The notes beneath the pieces were generated by a model that did not search any database, had not been told where the DNA came from, and saw nothing but the letters and a program-made list of their open reading frames with translations. From CAYXAA01 sp964462985 (GTDB lineage: Bacteria; Pseudomonadota; Alphaproteobacteria; Rhizobiales; Stappiaceae), in the NCBI GenBank assembly GCA_964462985.1, contig CAYXAA010000018.1, positions 19,131 to 83,130 of the forward strand: a stretch of 64,000 nucleotides of DNA, in the 5' to 3' direction. How positions within the stretch are numbered: position 1 is the stretch's first letter; every line of letters begins with the position of its first letter. The position numbers and the translations under genes are program-made. Shown here piece by piece: positions 44,828-54,329 of the stretch.

Positions 44828-45874
44828 TCAGCGCCCCGCCAGCGCGTCGCCGAGCGCCGCATCGAACCGGTCGAGAGCCTCGGGAGAGCCGGGAAGGCCG
44901 ATGCGCAGCCAGGTCGGCACATGGGCGAAGGCCCGTACCCAGATCCGGCGCTGCGCCAGAGCGCAGTGCAACGCTGCCGCCTCGGGGTGTTCCACGAGCC
45001 GATACAAGGTGGTGCCGCCGGCAATCCGCAGGCCATGCCGCTCTAGCCGGGCATCGAGCGCTGCTGCCTCCGCCGCGAGCCTGCCCCGCATCGCTGCTTG
45101 GAACGAGAGGTCGGCGAGGGCTGCGGCGCCGATGCTGAGGGCAGGGCCGGACACCGCCCAACCGCCAAGATCGCTCCGCAACCGGTCTATCACGGCCGCC
45201 GGCCCGGCGGCAAAGCCGAGGCGGAGGCCGGCAAGACCGAAGAACTTACCGAAAGATCGCAGCACCAGAACCGGAAGCTCGCGTTCATCGCGCAGGTGGG
45301 GCAGAACGCTCGCATCCGGCACCACATCGGCGAAGGCTTCGTCGACAATGAGGGCGCCGCCAACGGCCGCGAGCCGGCGGCCGACCTCGAGGAGGCGGTC
45401 CGGCGCGACGATTCGACCGTCGGGATTGTTGGGATTGACCAGGACCGCGACCCGGGCCGTGGCCGGTAGGGCGTCGAGGCTCGGAATCTCGTTGATTACT
45501 CGACCGTGCCGGCGCCAGTGGAGAGCGTGGCTCGAATAGGTCGGACCGACGACGGCAACCTGGTCCCCGTGCACCACCGCCGGGAGCCGGGCGATCAGGA
45601 CTTCGGTGCCGGGGGCGGCGACGAGATCAAGTCGGTCGCAAATGCCGTAGGCGACACGCGCGGCTTCCGCGAGACGTTTCTGGGCAGCCTTCGACGGAAG
45701 ACGATGCCAGGCCGCATCCTCGGATGGCACTAGTCCCTCAACGGGATAGGCATTCGGGTTGATCCCCGTCGACAGGTCGAGCCACTCCGCCTCCACGCCG
45801 CCGAAACGGTTGATGGCATCGCCGAGATCGCCGCCGTGCTCCATGACCGGCGAAAGCTGGGGTCGCTGCTCCAT
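44828..45874 (-). CDS. cobC: L-threonine-O-3-phosphate decarboxylase-like aminotransferase
   Basis: This 348-residue fold-type I PLP protein of the CobC/CobD-Salmonella group makes aminopropanol phosphate for the nucleotide loop. It begins with the family phrase EHGGDLGDAINRFGGVEAEWLDLSTGINPNAYP, and LVLRSFGKFFGLAGLRLGF carries the cofactor lysine. It is cotranscribed with cobD. The start is the first ATG of the conserved region, with a second ATG ten residues on. Confidence 0.93.
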   Translation of the reverse strand: MEQRPQLSPVMEHGGDLGDAINRFGGVEAEWLDLSTGINPNAYPVEGLVPSEDAAWHRLPSKAAQKRLAEAARVAYGICDRLDLVAAPGTEVLIARLPAVVHGDQVAVVGPTYSSHALHWRRHGRVINEIPSLDALPATARVAVLVNPNNPDGRIVAPDRLLEVGRRLAAVGGALIVDEAFADVVPDASVLPHLRDERELPVLVLRSFGKFFGLAGLRLGFAAGPAAVIDRLRSDLGGWAVSGPALSIGAAALADLSFQAAMRGRLAAEAAALDARLERHGLRIAGGTTLYRLVEHPEAAALHCALAQRRIWVRAFAHVPTWLRIGLPGSPEALDRFDAALGDALAGR

Positions 45875-46046
45875 GGCATGCTTCTAGCGGCTCCTCAACG
45901 GAGCGCCAACCACGATGGCGACGCATTCCGATGCGCTGGCGACGACGAGCGCGGGTGCAAAGCGGGAAGCATTCGCTGACACGGGAGGAAGCGCCGCGCT
46001 GGAAAATGGCGCGGCCGTTCAGATGGCTGTGACGGAAATGAAAGGA

Positions 46047-46120
46047 TGGAGGCCTCGCCCGGAATCGAACCGGGGTGCAAGGATTTGCAGTCCTCTGCGT
46101 AACCACTCCGCCACGAGGCC
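46047..46120 (-). tRNA. tRNA-Cys (GCA)
   Basis: On the minus strand GGCCTCG pairs with CGAGGCC, the D arm begins GGCGGAGTGG, the anticodon loop CTGCAAA carries anticodon GCA, the T loop is GGTTCGATTCC, and the CCA end is encoded (46047-46049). Length is 74 bases including CCA. Confidence 0.96.
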
Positions 46121-46343
46121 TTGACGCAGGCTTTCTAGTGGCACTCGGCGATGGATACAAGAGCCAAACGCAGGTACCTGTGCTTCGATCCGCCGCTTGC
46201 TCGTTTTCCGGCGGTGGCGCGGCCTCAAGTGGCGAAGACTCTGCGTCCACAGCGTCCGCGTGCCGTGGGGAGACGCTTGTCAGGGGGACGGGACGCGGCT
46301 AATGAACCCCCTGGTTTCGATCCGATGACCGACGAGGCGAGCG

Positions 46344-47006
46344 ATGGGCGACCATAAAATGGCCCGCATCCGCATGGTGAACAATCAGCTGCGGACCAAC
46401 GACGTGACCGACAATCGCGTGCTCGATGCGATGAGCGAAGTCCCGCGGGAGCGGTTCGTCCCGGCTGCACGGGTGCCGATCGCCTACTCCGATCAGGACA
46501 TTCTGATCTCCGGAGACGGCGCCGAGCGGTACCTGATGAAGCCGCATGTGTTCGCGAAGCTGGCGCAACTTGCTGCGATTCGCCCGCAGGACATCGTGCT
46601 GGTCGTCGGCTGCGGCACGGGCTACAGCGTGGCTGTCCTTGCCCGCATCGCCGATTCCGTGGTTGGCATCGACTCGGATCCGCAGTTGGTCGAAACAGCC
46701 TCCCAGCTCATCGTCGACCTCGGCATCGACAACGCGGCTGTCATCGAACGATCGCTGACGGAAGGCTGCCCCGCCGAAGGACCCTACGACGTGATCCTGA
46801 TCGACGGAGCGATCGAGGTTCCCCCGACGGCTCTGCTCGATCAACTCAAGGACGGCGGCCGACTGGTCGCCGTGGAGGGGACGGGAACGGCGGGCGCGGC
46901 GATGCTGTACATCCGATCCGGCGACTCGGTGGCGGGCCGCTTCGCCTTCAACGCATCTGCGCGTCTGTTGCCAGGCTTCGAGCGACCGAAGGCCTTCGTC
47001 TTCTGA
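46344..47006 (+). CDS. pcm: Protein-L-isoaspartate O-methyltransferase
   Basis: This protein of about 220 residues is a SAM-dependent methyltransferase of the PCMT family that repairs isoaspartyl residues or, in the alphaproteobacterial subgroup, may have another substrate. It begins ARIRMVNNQLRTNDVTDNRVLDAMSEVPRE, and the SAM-binding loop is VLVVGCGTGYSVAVLARI. An in-frame ATG five codons downstream (MARIRMV) is an equally likely start. The pcm-tolC-popZ-valS order is common in Hyphomicrobiales. Confidence 0.9.
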   Translation: MGDHKMARIRMVNNQLRTNDVTDNRVLDAMSEVPRERFVPAARVPIAYSDQDILISGDGAERYLMKPHVFAKLAQLAAIRPQDIVLVVGCGTGYSVAVLARIADSVVGIDSDPQLVETASQLIVDLGIDNAAVIERSLTEGCPAEGPYDVILIDGAIEVPPTALLDQLKDGGRLVAVEGTGTAGAAMLYIRSGDSVAGRFAFNASARLLPGFERPKAFVF

Positions 47007-47367
47007 AGCGGAGCCTTTGCGCGGCAGGGTCGCCGCTCTCCGGCCGACCGCTCCCTCAGACGCGGCGATCGCAGCCTCAGACAGGACATGCCTTGACTGT
47101 GAGGCCCGACGGTATCGGTATTCTTGCCGGGCCGGGGCCTGCCATATCACCGTTGAAAAGCTACGAATTGTTGCTTCAAGGTCGCAGCCGGCGAGATTCC
47201 GCGGTGCCCAGGTTCGACTTTGTTGTGTCGAAGGCCGGACGCGGTAAAGGTAGCGTCCGGAACCAAGTGCGGGCCGGCGGGCAATCTCGATGTGGCGGAG
47301 GGCGGCCTTAACATCGAGGGGAAACGCCCCCGGACGGACATTCGGCGTTGAGACAGAGGCAAGTCCA
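47007..47367. other. Intergenic region of 361 bp without a supported gene
   Basis: Between pcm and the TolC-family gene, the short open frames are arginine- and serine-rich, lack ribosome binding sites and resemble nothing known. The region presumably holds the tolC promoter; no clear regulatory repeat was seen. Confidence 0.5.
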
Positions 47368-48738
47368 GTGATCGTACGAAATCTTGTTGTCGCTGCCGGA
47401 TGCGTGGTCGCCACGGCCGTGGCCGCCCCGGCCAACGCGCAGAGCATCGACGCGGCGTTGGCCCAAGCGTACACGGTAAATCCGACCCTGAATGCGGCGC
47501 GCGCCGAACTTCGCTCCATCGACGAATCGGTGCCGCAGGCCCTGTCCGGGTGGCGACCGCAGATTTTCGGTCAAATCGACGCCGGCGGCCAATACACCAA
47601 GAGACGCCCCGGAGGCGTTGAAAGCTACGGCAACACCGCCTCGATTTCGCTCAGCGTCCAACAGGCCCTGTTTCGCGGTTTTCGCACGGTGAACTCGACC
47701 CGGCAGGCGGAGGCGATCGTGCGCGCGCAGCGCGAAAGCCTGCGCGCCACGGAGCAGTCGGTGCTGCTCGACGCGGCAACCGCATACATGGATGTGATCC
47801 GCGATACGGCCATCGTGTCCCTGCGCCGCAGCAACCTGAACTTCCTTGCCGAGCAGGTCCGGGCAGCCAAGGACCGCTTCGAGGTCGGCGAGGGCACGCG
47901 CACCGACGTCTCCCAGGCCGAGGCGCGCTATGCCGACGCGCAATCGCAGCTCAACCTTGCGCTGGCCAATGTCAACTCGAGCCGCGCCGTCTACCGGCAG
48001 ATCATCGGCTCGGATCCGAGGTCGCTCTCTGCCCGCACCACGATCTACAACAGTCTGCCCAAGTCGGTGGAGGCAGCGATGCGGCGCGGGGCAGAGCAGC
48101 ATCCGTCGATCCGGTCGGCGCTGCATCTGGTCGATGCCGCTGTGTTCGCCGTGAAGACGGCAGAAGGCGAACTGCTTCCGACCGTGTCGCTGGAGGGTAC
48201 GGTGTCGCGGCAGTGGAGCCCGCCGTCCTCACCGACGGTCGATTCGGTCGATTCTGCGAGCATCTTCGGCCGGGTTTCGATCCCGCTTTACCAGGGTGGT
48301 CTCGTATCGTCGCAGGTCCGCCAGGCGAAGGAGGATCTCGGCCAGACCCAGGTGCAGGTCGACGTCGCACGCGACCAGATCCGGGCATCTATCGTATCGG
48401 CCTGGGGCCAGTACCAAGCGGCCGTCGCCTCGATCTCGGCGGCTGAAGCTGCGGTTTCCGCCAATCAGCTCGCCCTGGAAGGCGTGATCGAGGAACAGCG
48501 GGTCGGCCAGCGGACCACGCTCGACGTCCTCAACGCCCAGCTCGAGCTGGTCAACAGCCGCGTCGATCTCGTCACTGCCCAGCGTGACCGTACCGTCGCC
48601 GCCTATGCCCTTGCATCCGCCACCGGCCAGCTCACCGCGGACGCGCTCCGCCTCGGTGTGACTCTCTACGACCCGACCGAGCACTACGACAAGGTGCGCA
48701 ACAAGTGGATCGGAACGCGTACGCCGGACGGACGCTGA
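47368..48738 (+). CDS. tolC: TolC family outer membrane efflux protein
   Basis: This 456-residue protein has a Sec signal peptide (IVRNLVVAAGCVVATAVAAPANA, cut near residue 24) followed by the two coiled-coil repeat halves of outer-membrane efflux channels, for example SIDAALAQAYTVNPTLNAARAELRSIDE and VIEEQRVGQRTTLDVLNAQLELVNSRVDLVTAQRD. Such proteins form the trimeric exit duct for type I secretion or RND pumps. The GTG at 47368 directly precedes the signal peptide; longer forms are unlikely. No pump partner is adjacent. Confidence 0.92.
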   Translation: MIVRNLVVAAGCVVATAVAAPANAQSIDAALAQAYTVNPTLNAARAELRSIDESVPQALSGWRPQIFGQIDAGGQYTKRRPGGVESYGNTASISLSVQQALFRGFRTVNSTRQAEAIVRAQRESLRATEQSVLLDAATAYMDVIRDTAIVSLRRSNLNFLAEQVRAAKDRFEVGEGTRTDVSQAEARYADAQSQLNLALANVNSSRAVYRQIIGSDPRSLSARTTIYNSLPKSVEAAMRRGAEQHPSIRSALHLVDAAVFAVKTAEGELLPTVSLEGTVSRQWSPPSSPTVDSVDSASIFGRVSIPLYQGGLVSSQVRQAKEDLGQTQVQVDVARDQIRASIVSAWGQYQAAVASISAAEAAVSANQLALEGVIEEQRVGQRTTLDVLNAQLELVNSRVDLVTAQRDRTVAAYALASATGQLTADALRLGVTLYDPTEHYDKVRNKWIGTRTPDGR

Positions 48739-48879
48739 GCTTGATTCCGTCAGTGTCCGTCACCGTGCAGGCCGACGGCACGACAGTTTTCATTGCCAAT
48801 GCTGCCGCCAATTGTTGCGGTCGCGAAAATTGTTGCTCTTGACTTTTCGACGAGACGGGATTCGCGATTGCCCGCGCTT

Positions 48880-48907
48880 TTGCGAATCTCCGCGAACGGG
48901 TTATATT
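48880..48907 (+). promoter_or_regulatory. Candidate popZ promoter
   Basis: TTGCGA (48880-48885) and TATATT (48902-48907) are spaced by 16 bases, about 75 bases before the popZ ATG. The -10 matches consensus at five of six positions. Confidence 0.4.
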
Positions 48908-48982
48908 TTGGCCAAGTGATTCGACAGCTTCGCACGCATGGTGGCCGATGAACGGTCACCTGCTCATGGGTTGGGGAAAGAA

Positions 48983-49597
48983 ATGGCCAAAGCCGCTGCG
49001 GCGCAAGAACCGTCGATGGAAGAGATTCTCGCGTCTATTCGGCGGATCATATCTGACGAAGATGCCGCGGCACCGGCGGCGCCCAAGGGAACGACACCAA
49101 CGGCGGTCGAGGCGGTCGACCAGAACGCTGCCATGTCCCAGGACGAACTCGACAAGCTGTTCGACTCCAACGATGCCGCCGATGACATCAAGGACGACGA
49201 TGTTCTCGAACTGACGGAAGAATTCGCCGTCGATGTGACGGAAGCGGAGGACGAGGTCGTCGAGCCGGCCCCCGAAGGCGAGGAGAACGGTGATTTCGCC
49301 TTCGTCGACGCAGAGGGTGCGGAGGACGACGAGCAGCCGGTCGCTGCGGATCCCGTGCCTCCGGACACGGGCGCGTCGACCGAGCGACTGCTGTCGCCGA
49401 GCGCAGACACGGCCGTGCAGTATGCGTTCGGCAATCTCGCGCATACCATTCTTTCCAGCAATCCGCGCACGCTTGAGGACCTGGTCCAGGAGATGCTGCG
49501 CCCGATGCTGAAGACGTGGCTCGACCAGAATCTGCCGCCGCTCGTGGAGCGGCTCGTGCGCGCCGAGATCGAGCGGGTGTCGCGCGGCGGGCGCTGA
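48983..49597 (+). CDS. popZ: PopZ-like polar organising protein (DUF2497)
   Basis: This 204-residue protein has the PopZ layout: a short N-terminal helix (AAQEPSMEEILASIRRIISDED), a long acidic, disordered middle rich in D, E, A and P (residues about 50-150), and a conserved C-terminal helical region (LEDLVQEMLRPMLKTWLDQNLPPLVERLVRAEIERV) that drives assembly. PopZ forms a polar network that anchors the chromosome origin and cell-cycle regulators in alphaproteobacteria. The ATG at 48983 follows a GGGGAAAG site. It lies upstream of valS as in many relatives. Confidence 0.92.
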   Translation: MAKAAAAQEPSMEEILASIRRIISDEDAAAPAAPKGTTPTAVEAVDQNAAMSQDELDKLFDSNDAADDIKDDDVLELTEEFAVDVTEAEDEVVEPAPEGEENGDFAFVDAEGAEDDEQPVAADPVPPDTGASTERLLSPSADTAVQYAFGNLAHTILSSNPRTLEDLVQEMLRPMLKTWLDQNLPPLVERLVRAEIERVSRGGR

Positions 49598-49934
49598 AGC
49601 GGCGCAGCAACGCCAGCATCGCAAGAACACTCCGGATCAGCGGATGCTCATTGAGAACCGACCGCCCTTGTGAAAAGGGCGGCGCGTTCGGCCAGCTTCC
49701 GCCGCGCCGTCAACCAACTGGCGCCGGCGAATGCGCCGGTCACGATGCGGCCCCGCAGCGGTTGACTTGTTGCCATCCTTCCGATTTACACGCGGGGTCA
49801 CGGCGGATCCGGTCGCACCGGTGCCGCCGGTGATCGACCGTTTCCAACGAGTCTGCGCCCGATAGCGCGCGAGGGCCGCCCGGCGGCGTTCGGCGCGGGC
49901 GCAGGCGGAAGTAGCACCGACCCGAGACGCGTTC
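49598..49934. other. Intergenic region of 337 bp with one hairpin
   Basis: No supported gene is present between popZ and valS. A perfect 8-bp hairpin (CCGCCCTT / AAGGGCGG, five-base loop) lies at 49662-49682, and may mark the end of the popZ message although no T-run follows. No T-box or other leader was recognised ahead of valS. Confidence 0.45.
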
Positions 49935-52766
49935 ATGCTGGACAAGACCTACGACGCCGCCGCCGTCGAGCCGCGGATCTACGAGACCTGGGAAGACGCT
50001 GGAGCGTTCCGCGCCGGTGCGGGAGCGGAACCGGGCGCCGCGTCGTTCTCGATCGTGATTCCGCCGCCGAACGTGACCGGCTCCCTGCATATGGGGCACG
50101 CCCTCAACAACACGCTGCAGGACATTCTGGTCCGGTTTGAGCGGATGCGTGGGCGCGACGTGCTGTGGCAGCCGGGCATGGACCATGCCGGCATCGCCAC
50201 CCAGATGGTGGTCGAGCGCCAGCTCATGGAGCGGCAGGAGCCTTCGCGCCGCGACATGGGCCGGGAGGCCTTCGTCAAGCGGGTCTGGGAGTGGAAGGCC
50301 GAATCCGGCGGCATGATCTTCAATCAGCTGAAGCGGCTCGGTGCCTCCTGTGACTGGTCGCGCGAGCGCTTCACGATGGACGAAGGTCTGTCGCAGGCCG
50401 TCCTCGAAGTGTTCGTCAGCCTCTACAAGGACGGGCTGATCTACAAGGACAAGCGCCTTGTTAACTGGGATCCGAAGCTGCTGACCGCGATCTCGGACCT
50501 GGAGGTCCAGCAGGTCGAGATCAAGGGGAACCTCTGGCACTTCCGCTATCCTCTCGCCGACGGTGCGACATATCATGCGCCGATTGCCTGGGACGAAGAG
50601 GGGACGCCGGCAAAGTGGGAGACGCGCGACTACATCACCGTCGCCACGACCCGGCCCGAGACCATGCTCGGCGATACCGCGGTCGCCGTGAACCCGCAGG
50701 ACGAGCGGTACCGCGCGCTGATCGGCAAGTCCGTCATCCTGCCGCTTGTCGGCCGGCGGATTCCGATCGTCGGCGACGACTATGCTGACCCGAGTGCCGG
50801 ATCCGGTGCGGTGAAGATCACGCCGGCCCATGACTTCAACGACTTCGAGGTCGGCAAGCGCCATGGCCTTCCGATGATCTCGGTGCTCGACCGCGAAGCG
50901 TCGCTGGCGCTGAAGGACAATGCCGAGTTCGTCGCAGGCGTCACAGAGACGCCCGAGCTCGCTGCCCTGATCGAGAACCTGCACGGTGCGGACCGCTTTG
51001 CCGCCCGCAAGATGATCGTGGCGATGATGGAGGAGCGCGGCCTGCTCGACCGCGTCGACGACCATGTCCACATGGTCCCCCATGGCGATCGCGGCAACGT
51101 CCCGATCGAGCCGCTGCTGACCGACCAATGGTACGTCGACGCCAAGACGCTGGCCAAGCCGGCAATCGAGAGCGTTCGTGCCGGACGGACGGTGTTCGTG
51201 CCCAAGTCCTGGGAGAAGACCTACTTCGAGTGGATGGAGAACATCCAGCCCTGGTGCGTGTCCCGGCAGCTGTGGTGGGGCCATCAGATTCCGGCCTGGT
51301 ACGGGCCGGATGGAGGGCTCTTCGTCGAGAAAACCGAGGCCGAAGCGCTGGCGGCGGCCGAAGCGCATTACGGCAAGCCGGTCGAGGTCGTGCCCATCGA
51401 CGAGGCCCTGGCGCGCTGGGAGAAGGGCGCCGACGGCCCGGTTGCCCTCTACCGCGACGAGGACGTGCTCGACACCTGGTTCTCCTCGGCGCTGTGGCCG
51501 TTTTCGACGCTCGGCTGGCCCGACAAGACGCCGGAGCTTGCCAACTACTATCCCACCAGTGTGCTCGTCACCGGCTTTGACATCATCTTCTTCTGGGTTG
51601 CCCGGATGATGATGATGGGCCTTCACTACATGAAGGCCGAGCCGTTCCACACGGTCTACATCCACGCTCTGGTCCGTGACGAGAAGGGCCAGAAGATGTC
51701 AAAGTCCAAGGGCAACGTCATCGACCCGCTGGCGCTGATCGACGAATACGGTGCCGACGCGCTGCGTTTCACCCTGGCGGCGATGGCGGCGCAGGGAAGG
51801 GATATCAAGCTCTCGCCCGCCCGGGTAGCGGGTTACCGCAACTTCGCCACCAAGCTATGGAACGCCGCCCGCTTCGTGGAGATGAACGGCGGCACCCACG
51901 CGCCGGAATTCGATCCGGCGACGGTCCGTCAGACCGTCAACCGCTGGATCGTGACCGAGGTCGGCCGCTGCATTGCCAGCGTGACGGAGGCGCTGGAGGC
52001 CTATCGCTTCAACGACGCGGCCGGGGCGGTCTACCGCTTCGTTTGGAACACCTATTGCGACTGGTACCTGGAATTCGCGAAACCGATCTTTTCCGGCGAC
52101 GATGAGGCGGCCACGGCCGAGACACGGGCGACGGCCGGCTGGGCGATGGATCAGATCCTTAAGGTCCTGCATCCCTTCATGCCGTTCCTGACCGAGGAGC
52201 TGTGGCAGCGCAGTGTCGATGGCAAGGCACCGCGCAGCCACCTGCTGGCGCTGACCCGCTGGCCCACCGCGGCCGTCGGCGACCCTGCGGCCGCCGCCGA
52301 GATCAATTGGCTGGTCGAGCTCATCTCGGAGGTCCGCTCGGTTCGATCGGAGATGAACGTTCCGGCCGGCGCGCAGATCCCGCTGGTGATCGCCGGCGCA
52401 AGTGAACTGACGCGGCACAGGGTGCAGACCCATAGGGCACTGATCGAGCGGCTCGCCCGCGTTGAATCGATTTCGCTCGCGGAGGCTGCTCCGCGCGGCG
52501 CCGCACAGATCGTCGTCGGCGATGCGATCGCGTGCCTGCCGCTCGCCGGCATCATCGATCTGGCGGCGGAAAAGAACCGCCTCGTCAAGGAAATGTCAAA
52601 GATCGACGCCGAGGTTGCCCGAATTGACAAGAAACTGGGCAATCCGTCGTTCCTGGCCAAGGCGCCCGAGGAGGTCGTCGAGGCCGACAGGGAGAAACGG
52701 GCGGACTACCTCGAGCGACGCGTCAAGGTCGAAGAGGCCCTCGGACGCCTTGCCGACCTCCAATAA
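49935..52766 (+). CDS. valS: Valyl-tRNA synthetase
   Basis: This 943-residue class I synthetase charges tRNA-Val. The HIGH-type motif is HMGH at residues 52-55 (PPPNVTGSLHMGHALNNT) and the KMSKS motif lies near residues 586-590 (GQKMSKSKGNVIDPL). The CP1 editing domain contains TTRPETMLGDTAVAV. A C-terminal coiled coil (residues about 880-940, starting LAAEKNRLVKEMSKIDAEVARIDKKLG) completes the usual length. Confidence 0.98.
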   Translation: MLDKTYDAAAVEPRIYETWEDAGAFRAGAGAEPGAASFSIVIPPPNVTGSLHMGHALNNTLQDILVRFERMRGRDVLWQPGMDHAGIATQMVVERQLMERQEPSRRDMGREAFVKRVWEWKAESGGMIFNQLKRLGASCDWSRERFTMDEGLSQAVLEVFVSLYKDGLIYKDKRLVNWDPKLLTAISDLEVQQVEIKGNLWHFRYPLADGATYHAPIAWDEEGTPAKWETRDYITVATTRPETMLGDTAVAVNPQDERYRALIGKSVILPLVGRRIPIVGDDYADPSAGSGAVKITPAHDFNDFEVGKRHGLPMISVLDREASLALKDNAEFVAGVTETPELAALIENLHGADRFAARKMIVAMMEERGLLDRVDDHVHMVPHGDRGNVPIEPLLTDQWYVDAKTLAKPAIESVRAGRTVFVPKSWEKTYFEWMENIQPWCVSRQLWWGHQIPAWYGPDGGLFVEKTEAEALAAAEAHYGKPVEVVPIDEALARWEKGADGPVALYRDEDVLDTWFSSALWPFSTLGWPDKTPELANYYPTSVLVTGFDIIFFWVARMMMMGLHYMKAEPFHTVYIHALVRDEKGQKMSKSKGNVIDPLALIDEYGADALRFTLAAMAAQGRDIKLSPARVAGYRNFATKLWNAARFVEMNGGTHAPEFDPATVRQTVNRWIVTEVGRCIASVTEALEAYRFNDAAGAVYRFVWNTYCDWYLEFAKPIFSGDDEAATAETRATAGWAMDQILKVLHPFMPFLTEELWQRSVDGKAPRSHLLALTRWPTAAVGDPAAAAEINWLVELISEVRSVRSEMNVPAGAQIPLVIAGASELTRHRVQTHRALIERLARVESISLAEAAPRGAAQIVVGDAIACLPLAGIIDLAAEKNRLVKEMSKIDAEVARIDKKLGNPSFLAKAPEEVVEADREKRADYLERRVKVEEALGRLADLQ

Positions 52767-52874
52767 ACGGACCGGAACCTGCGCAGGTTTGACAGGCTCA
52801 GGAGCCTTCCCCGAGCCTCAATCCAATGCTAAATCGCAACCACGATTCGGGATCGCAACAGACACAGGCGACTT

Positions 52875-53408
52875 ATGGTTTTTTCGATGAAGCGCTCGTC
52901 GCGGTTCCCGGCCGGGTTCGTTGTCCTGGCTTCACTGGTCGCGGGGTTCCCCGGCAGTGCTGAGGCCGAGAAGATCTCCAATCCCGTGGCGGTATTTTCC
53001 GGCCTCGACAAGATTACCGGCCGGATCATTTCCTTCGACGTCTATATCGGCGAGACGGTGCAGTTCGGCGCTCTGCAGGTGACGCCGCGGGTGTGCTACA
53101 CCCGGCCGCAGACGGAGACACCGCAGACCGACGCCTTCGTCGAGATCGACGAGATCACGCTCAACAACGAGGTCCGCCGGGTTTTCACCGGATGGATGTT
53201 TGCTTCAAGTCCCGCGCTCAACGCCGTCGACCACGCGGTCTACGACGTCTGGCTGACCAACTGCAAGATGTCGTCGAACGTCGCTCCGCCGGCGAACTAC
53301 AGCGGCCCGCCGATCGCCGAGCCGCCGGCCGATGGCGACTCGCTGGCGGGCCCCGAGCAGGCCGTGGGAGTGGAGGGCGTAAAGCCAAGGCCGAAGCCAG
53401 AGCCCTGA
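52875..53408 (+). CDS. DUF2155 domain-containing periplasmic protein
   Basis: This 177-residue protein has an N-terminal signal peptide (VVLASLVAGFPGSAEA) followed by a DUF2155 domain beginning KISNPVAVFSGLDKITGRIISFDVYIGETVQFGALQVTPRVCYTRP. A proline-rich tail ends the protein. The function of DUF2155 is not established. The family typically sits beside aat and the acetyl-CoA carboxylase genes in Hyphomicrobiales, as here. An ATG four codons downstream is an alternative start. Confidence 0.88.
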   Translation: MVFSMKRSSRFPAGFVVLASLVAGFPGSAEAEKISNPVAVFSGLDKITGRIISFDVYIGETVQFGALQVTPRVCYTRPQTETPQTDAFVEIDEITLNNEVRRVFTGWMFASSPALNAVDHAVYDVWLTNCKMSSNVAPPANYSGPPIAEPPADGDSLAGPEQAVGVEGVKPRPKPEP

Positions 53409-53416
53409 ATCAACGG

Positions 53417-54124
53417 CTATTTCGGCCAGTCGCTGCGGCCATCCTCCGCCACATCTTGCTCCAGCCCCAGAGCGGCAAGCGCCTGCGCACCGCTCACCCT
53501 TTCGGGGAGCTGCAGAAAATCGCCTTCGCGGCGCAGGCTGTCTTCCAGCATCCGGGTGTATTGCGCGTTACCCACCTCGATCGCGCCGAATCGCGCCAGG
53601 TGGTCGGTGACGAACTGGGTATCGAGCAGGGTGAAGCCACCGGCGACGAGGCGCGCGATCAGGTGGCACAGCGCGACCTTTGACGCGTCCCGCACCTTCG
53701 AGAACATGCTTTCACCGAAGAAGGCGGCGCCGAGCCGGATGCCGTAGAGACCTCCGACCAGTACGCCATCCTGCCAAGCCTCGACGGTGTGACAGTAGCC
53801 CATGTCGAAGCACGCGCCATAGAGCCTGCGAATTTCGCCGTTGATCCAGGTCTTGCGCCGGCCGGGCGCCGGGGCGGCACAGCCATCGATTACCGCGTCG
53901 AAATCGCTGTCGATCCGGATCTCGAACACGTCCCGACGGACGGTCTTCTGCAGCCGCCGCGGAATGTGCCAGCCGTCGAGCGGTATGATGCCGCGTCGCT
54001 CCGGTTCGATCCAGAACAGGCCGGGATCGTCAGCCGATTCGGCCATGGGGAAGATGCCGCAGGCATAGGCCTTGAGCAGGACCTGCGGCGTGATCTCTAG
54101 AGCGATCTCGTCCTTTGCGGCCAT
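53417..54124 (-). CDS. aat: Leucyl/phenylalanyl-tRNA--protein transferase
   Basis: This 235-residue enzyme adds Leu or Phe to the N-terminus of proteins starting with Lys or Arg, marking them for ClpAP (the bacterial N-degron route). Typical segments are LLKAYACGIFPMAESADDPGLFWIEPERRGIIPLDG near the start and GYCHTVEAWQDGVLVGGLYGIRLGAAFFGESMFS in the core. It is convergent with the DUF2155 gene, with only eight bases between them. Confidence 0.95.
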   Translation of the reverse strand: MAAKDEIALEITPQVLLKAYACGIFPMAESADDPGLFWIEPERRGIIPLDGWHIPRRLQKTVRRDVFEIRIDSDFDAVIDGCAAPAPGRRKTWINGEIRRLYGACFDMGYCHTVEAWQDGVLVGGLYGIRLGAAFFGESMFSKVRDASKVALCHLIARLVAGGFTLLDTQFVTDHLARFGAIEVGNAQYTRMLEDSLRREGDFLQLPERVSGAQALAALGLEQDVAEDGRSDWPK

Positions 54125-54329
54125 GGCACGGTCTCTCGATTTGGGCGGTTTTGCCTGGAATGCACAATGCTGGACCGGGCTCGACAGGCGCGTCCCGCAA
54201 CCTGGTTGGCTACGGGGACGTGTCGTTCCGTCCTGCCAAGCCCAATCCCAGACCTGAGATCCTCCACACGCTACGCCCGATTGATCCTACCGGATTCCAG
54301 CCGCTCCCGAAGCGTCCCGTCGCCAAGGA

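Noticed and set aside
49740..51665. Open frame of about 641 codons on the minus strand
   Set aside because: It is antisense to valS, which carries complete synthetase motifs; the frame has shadow composition.
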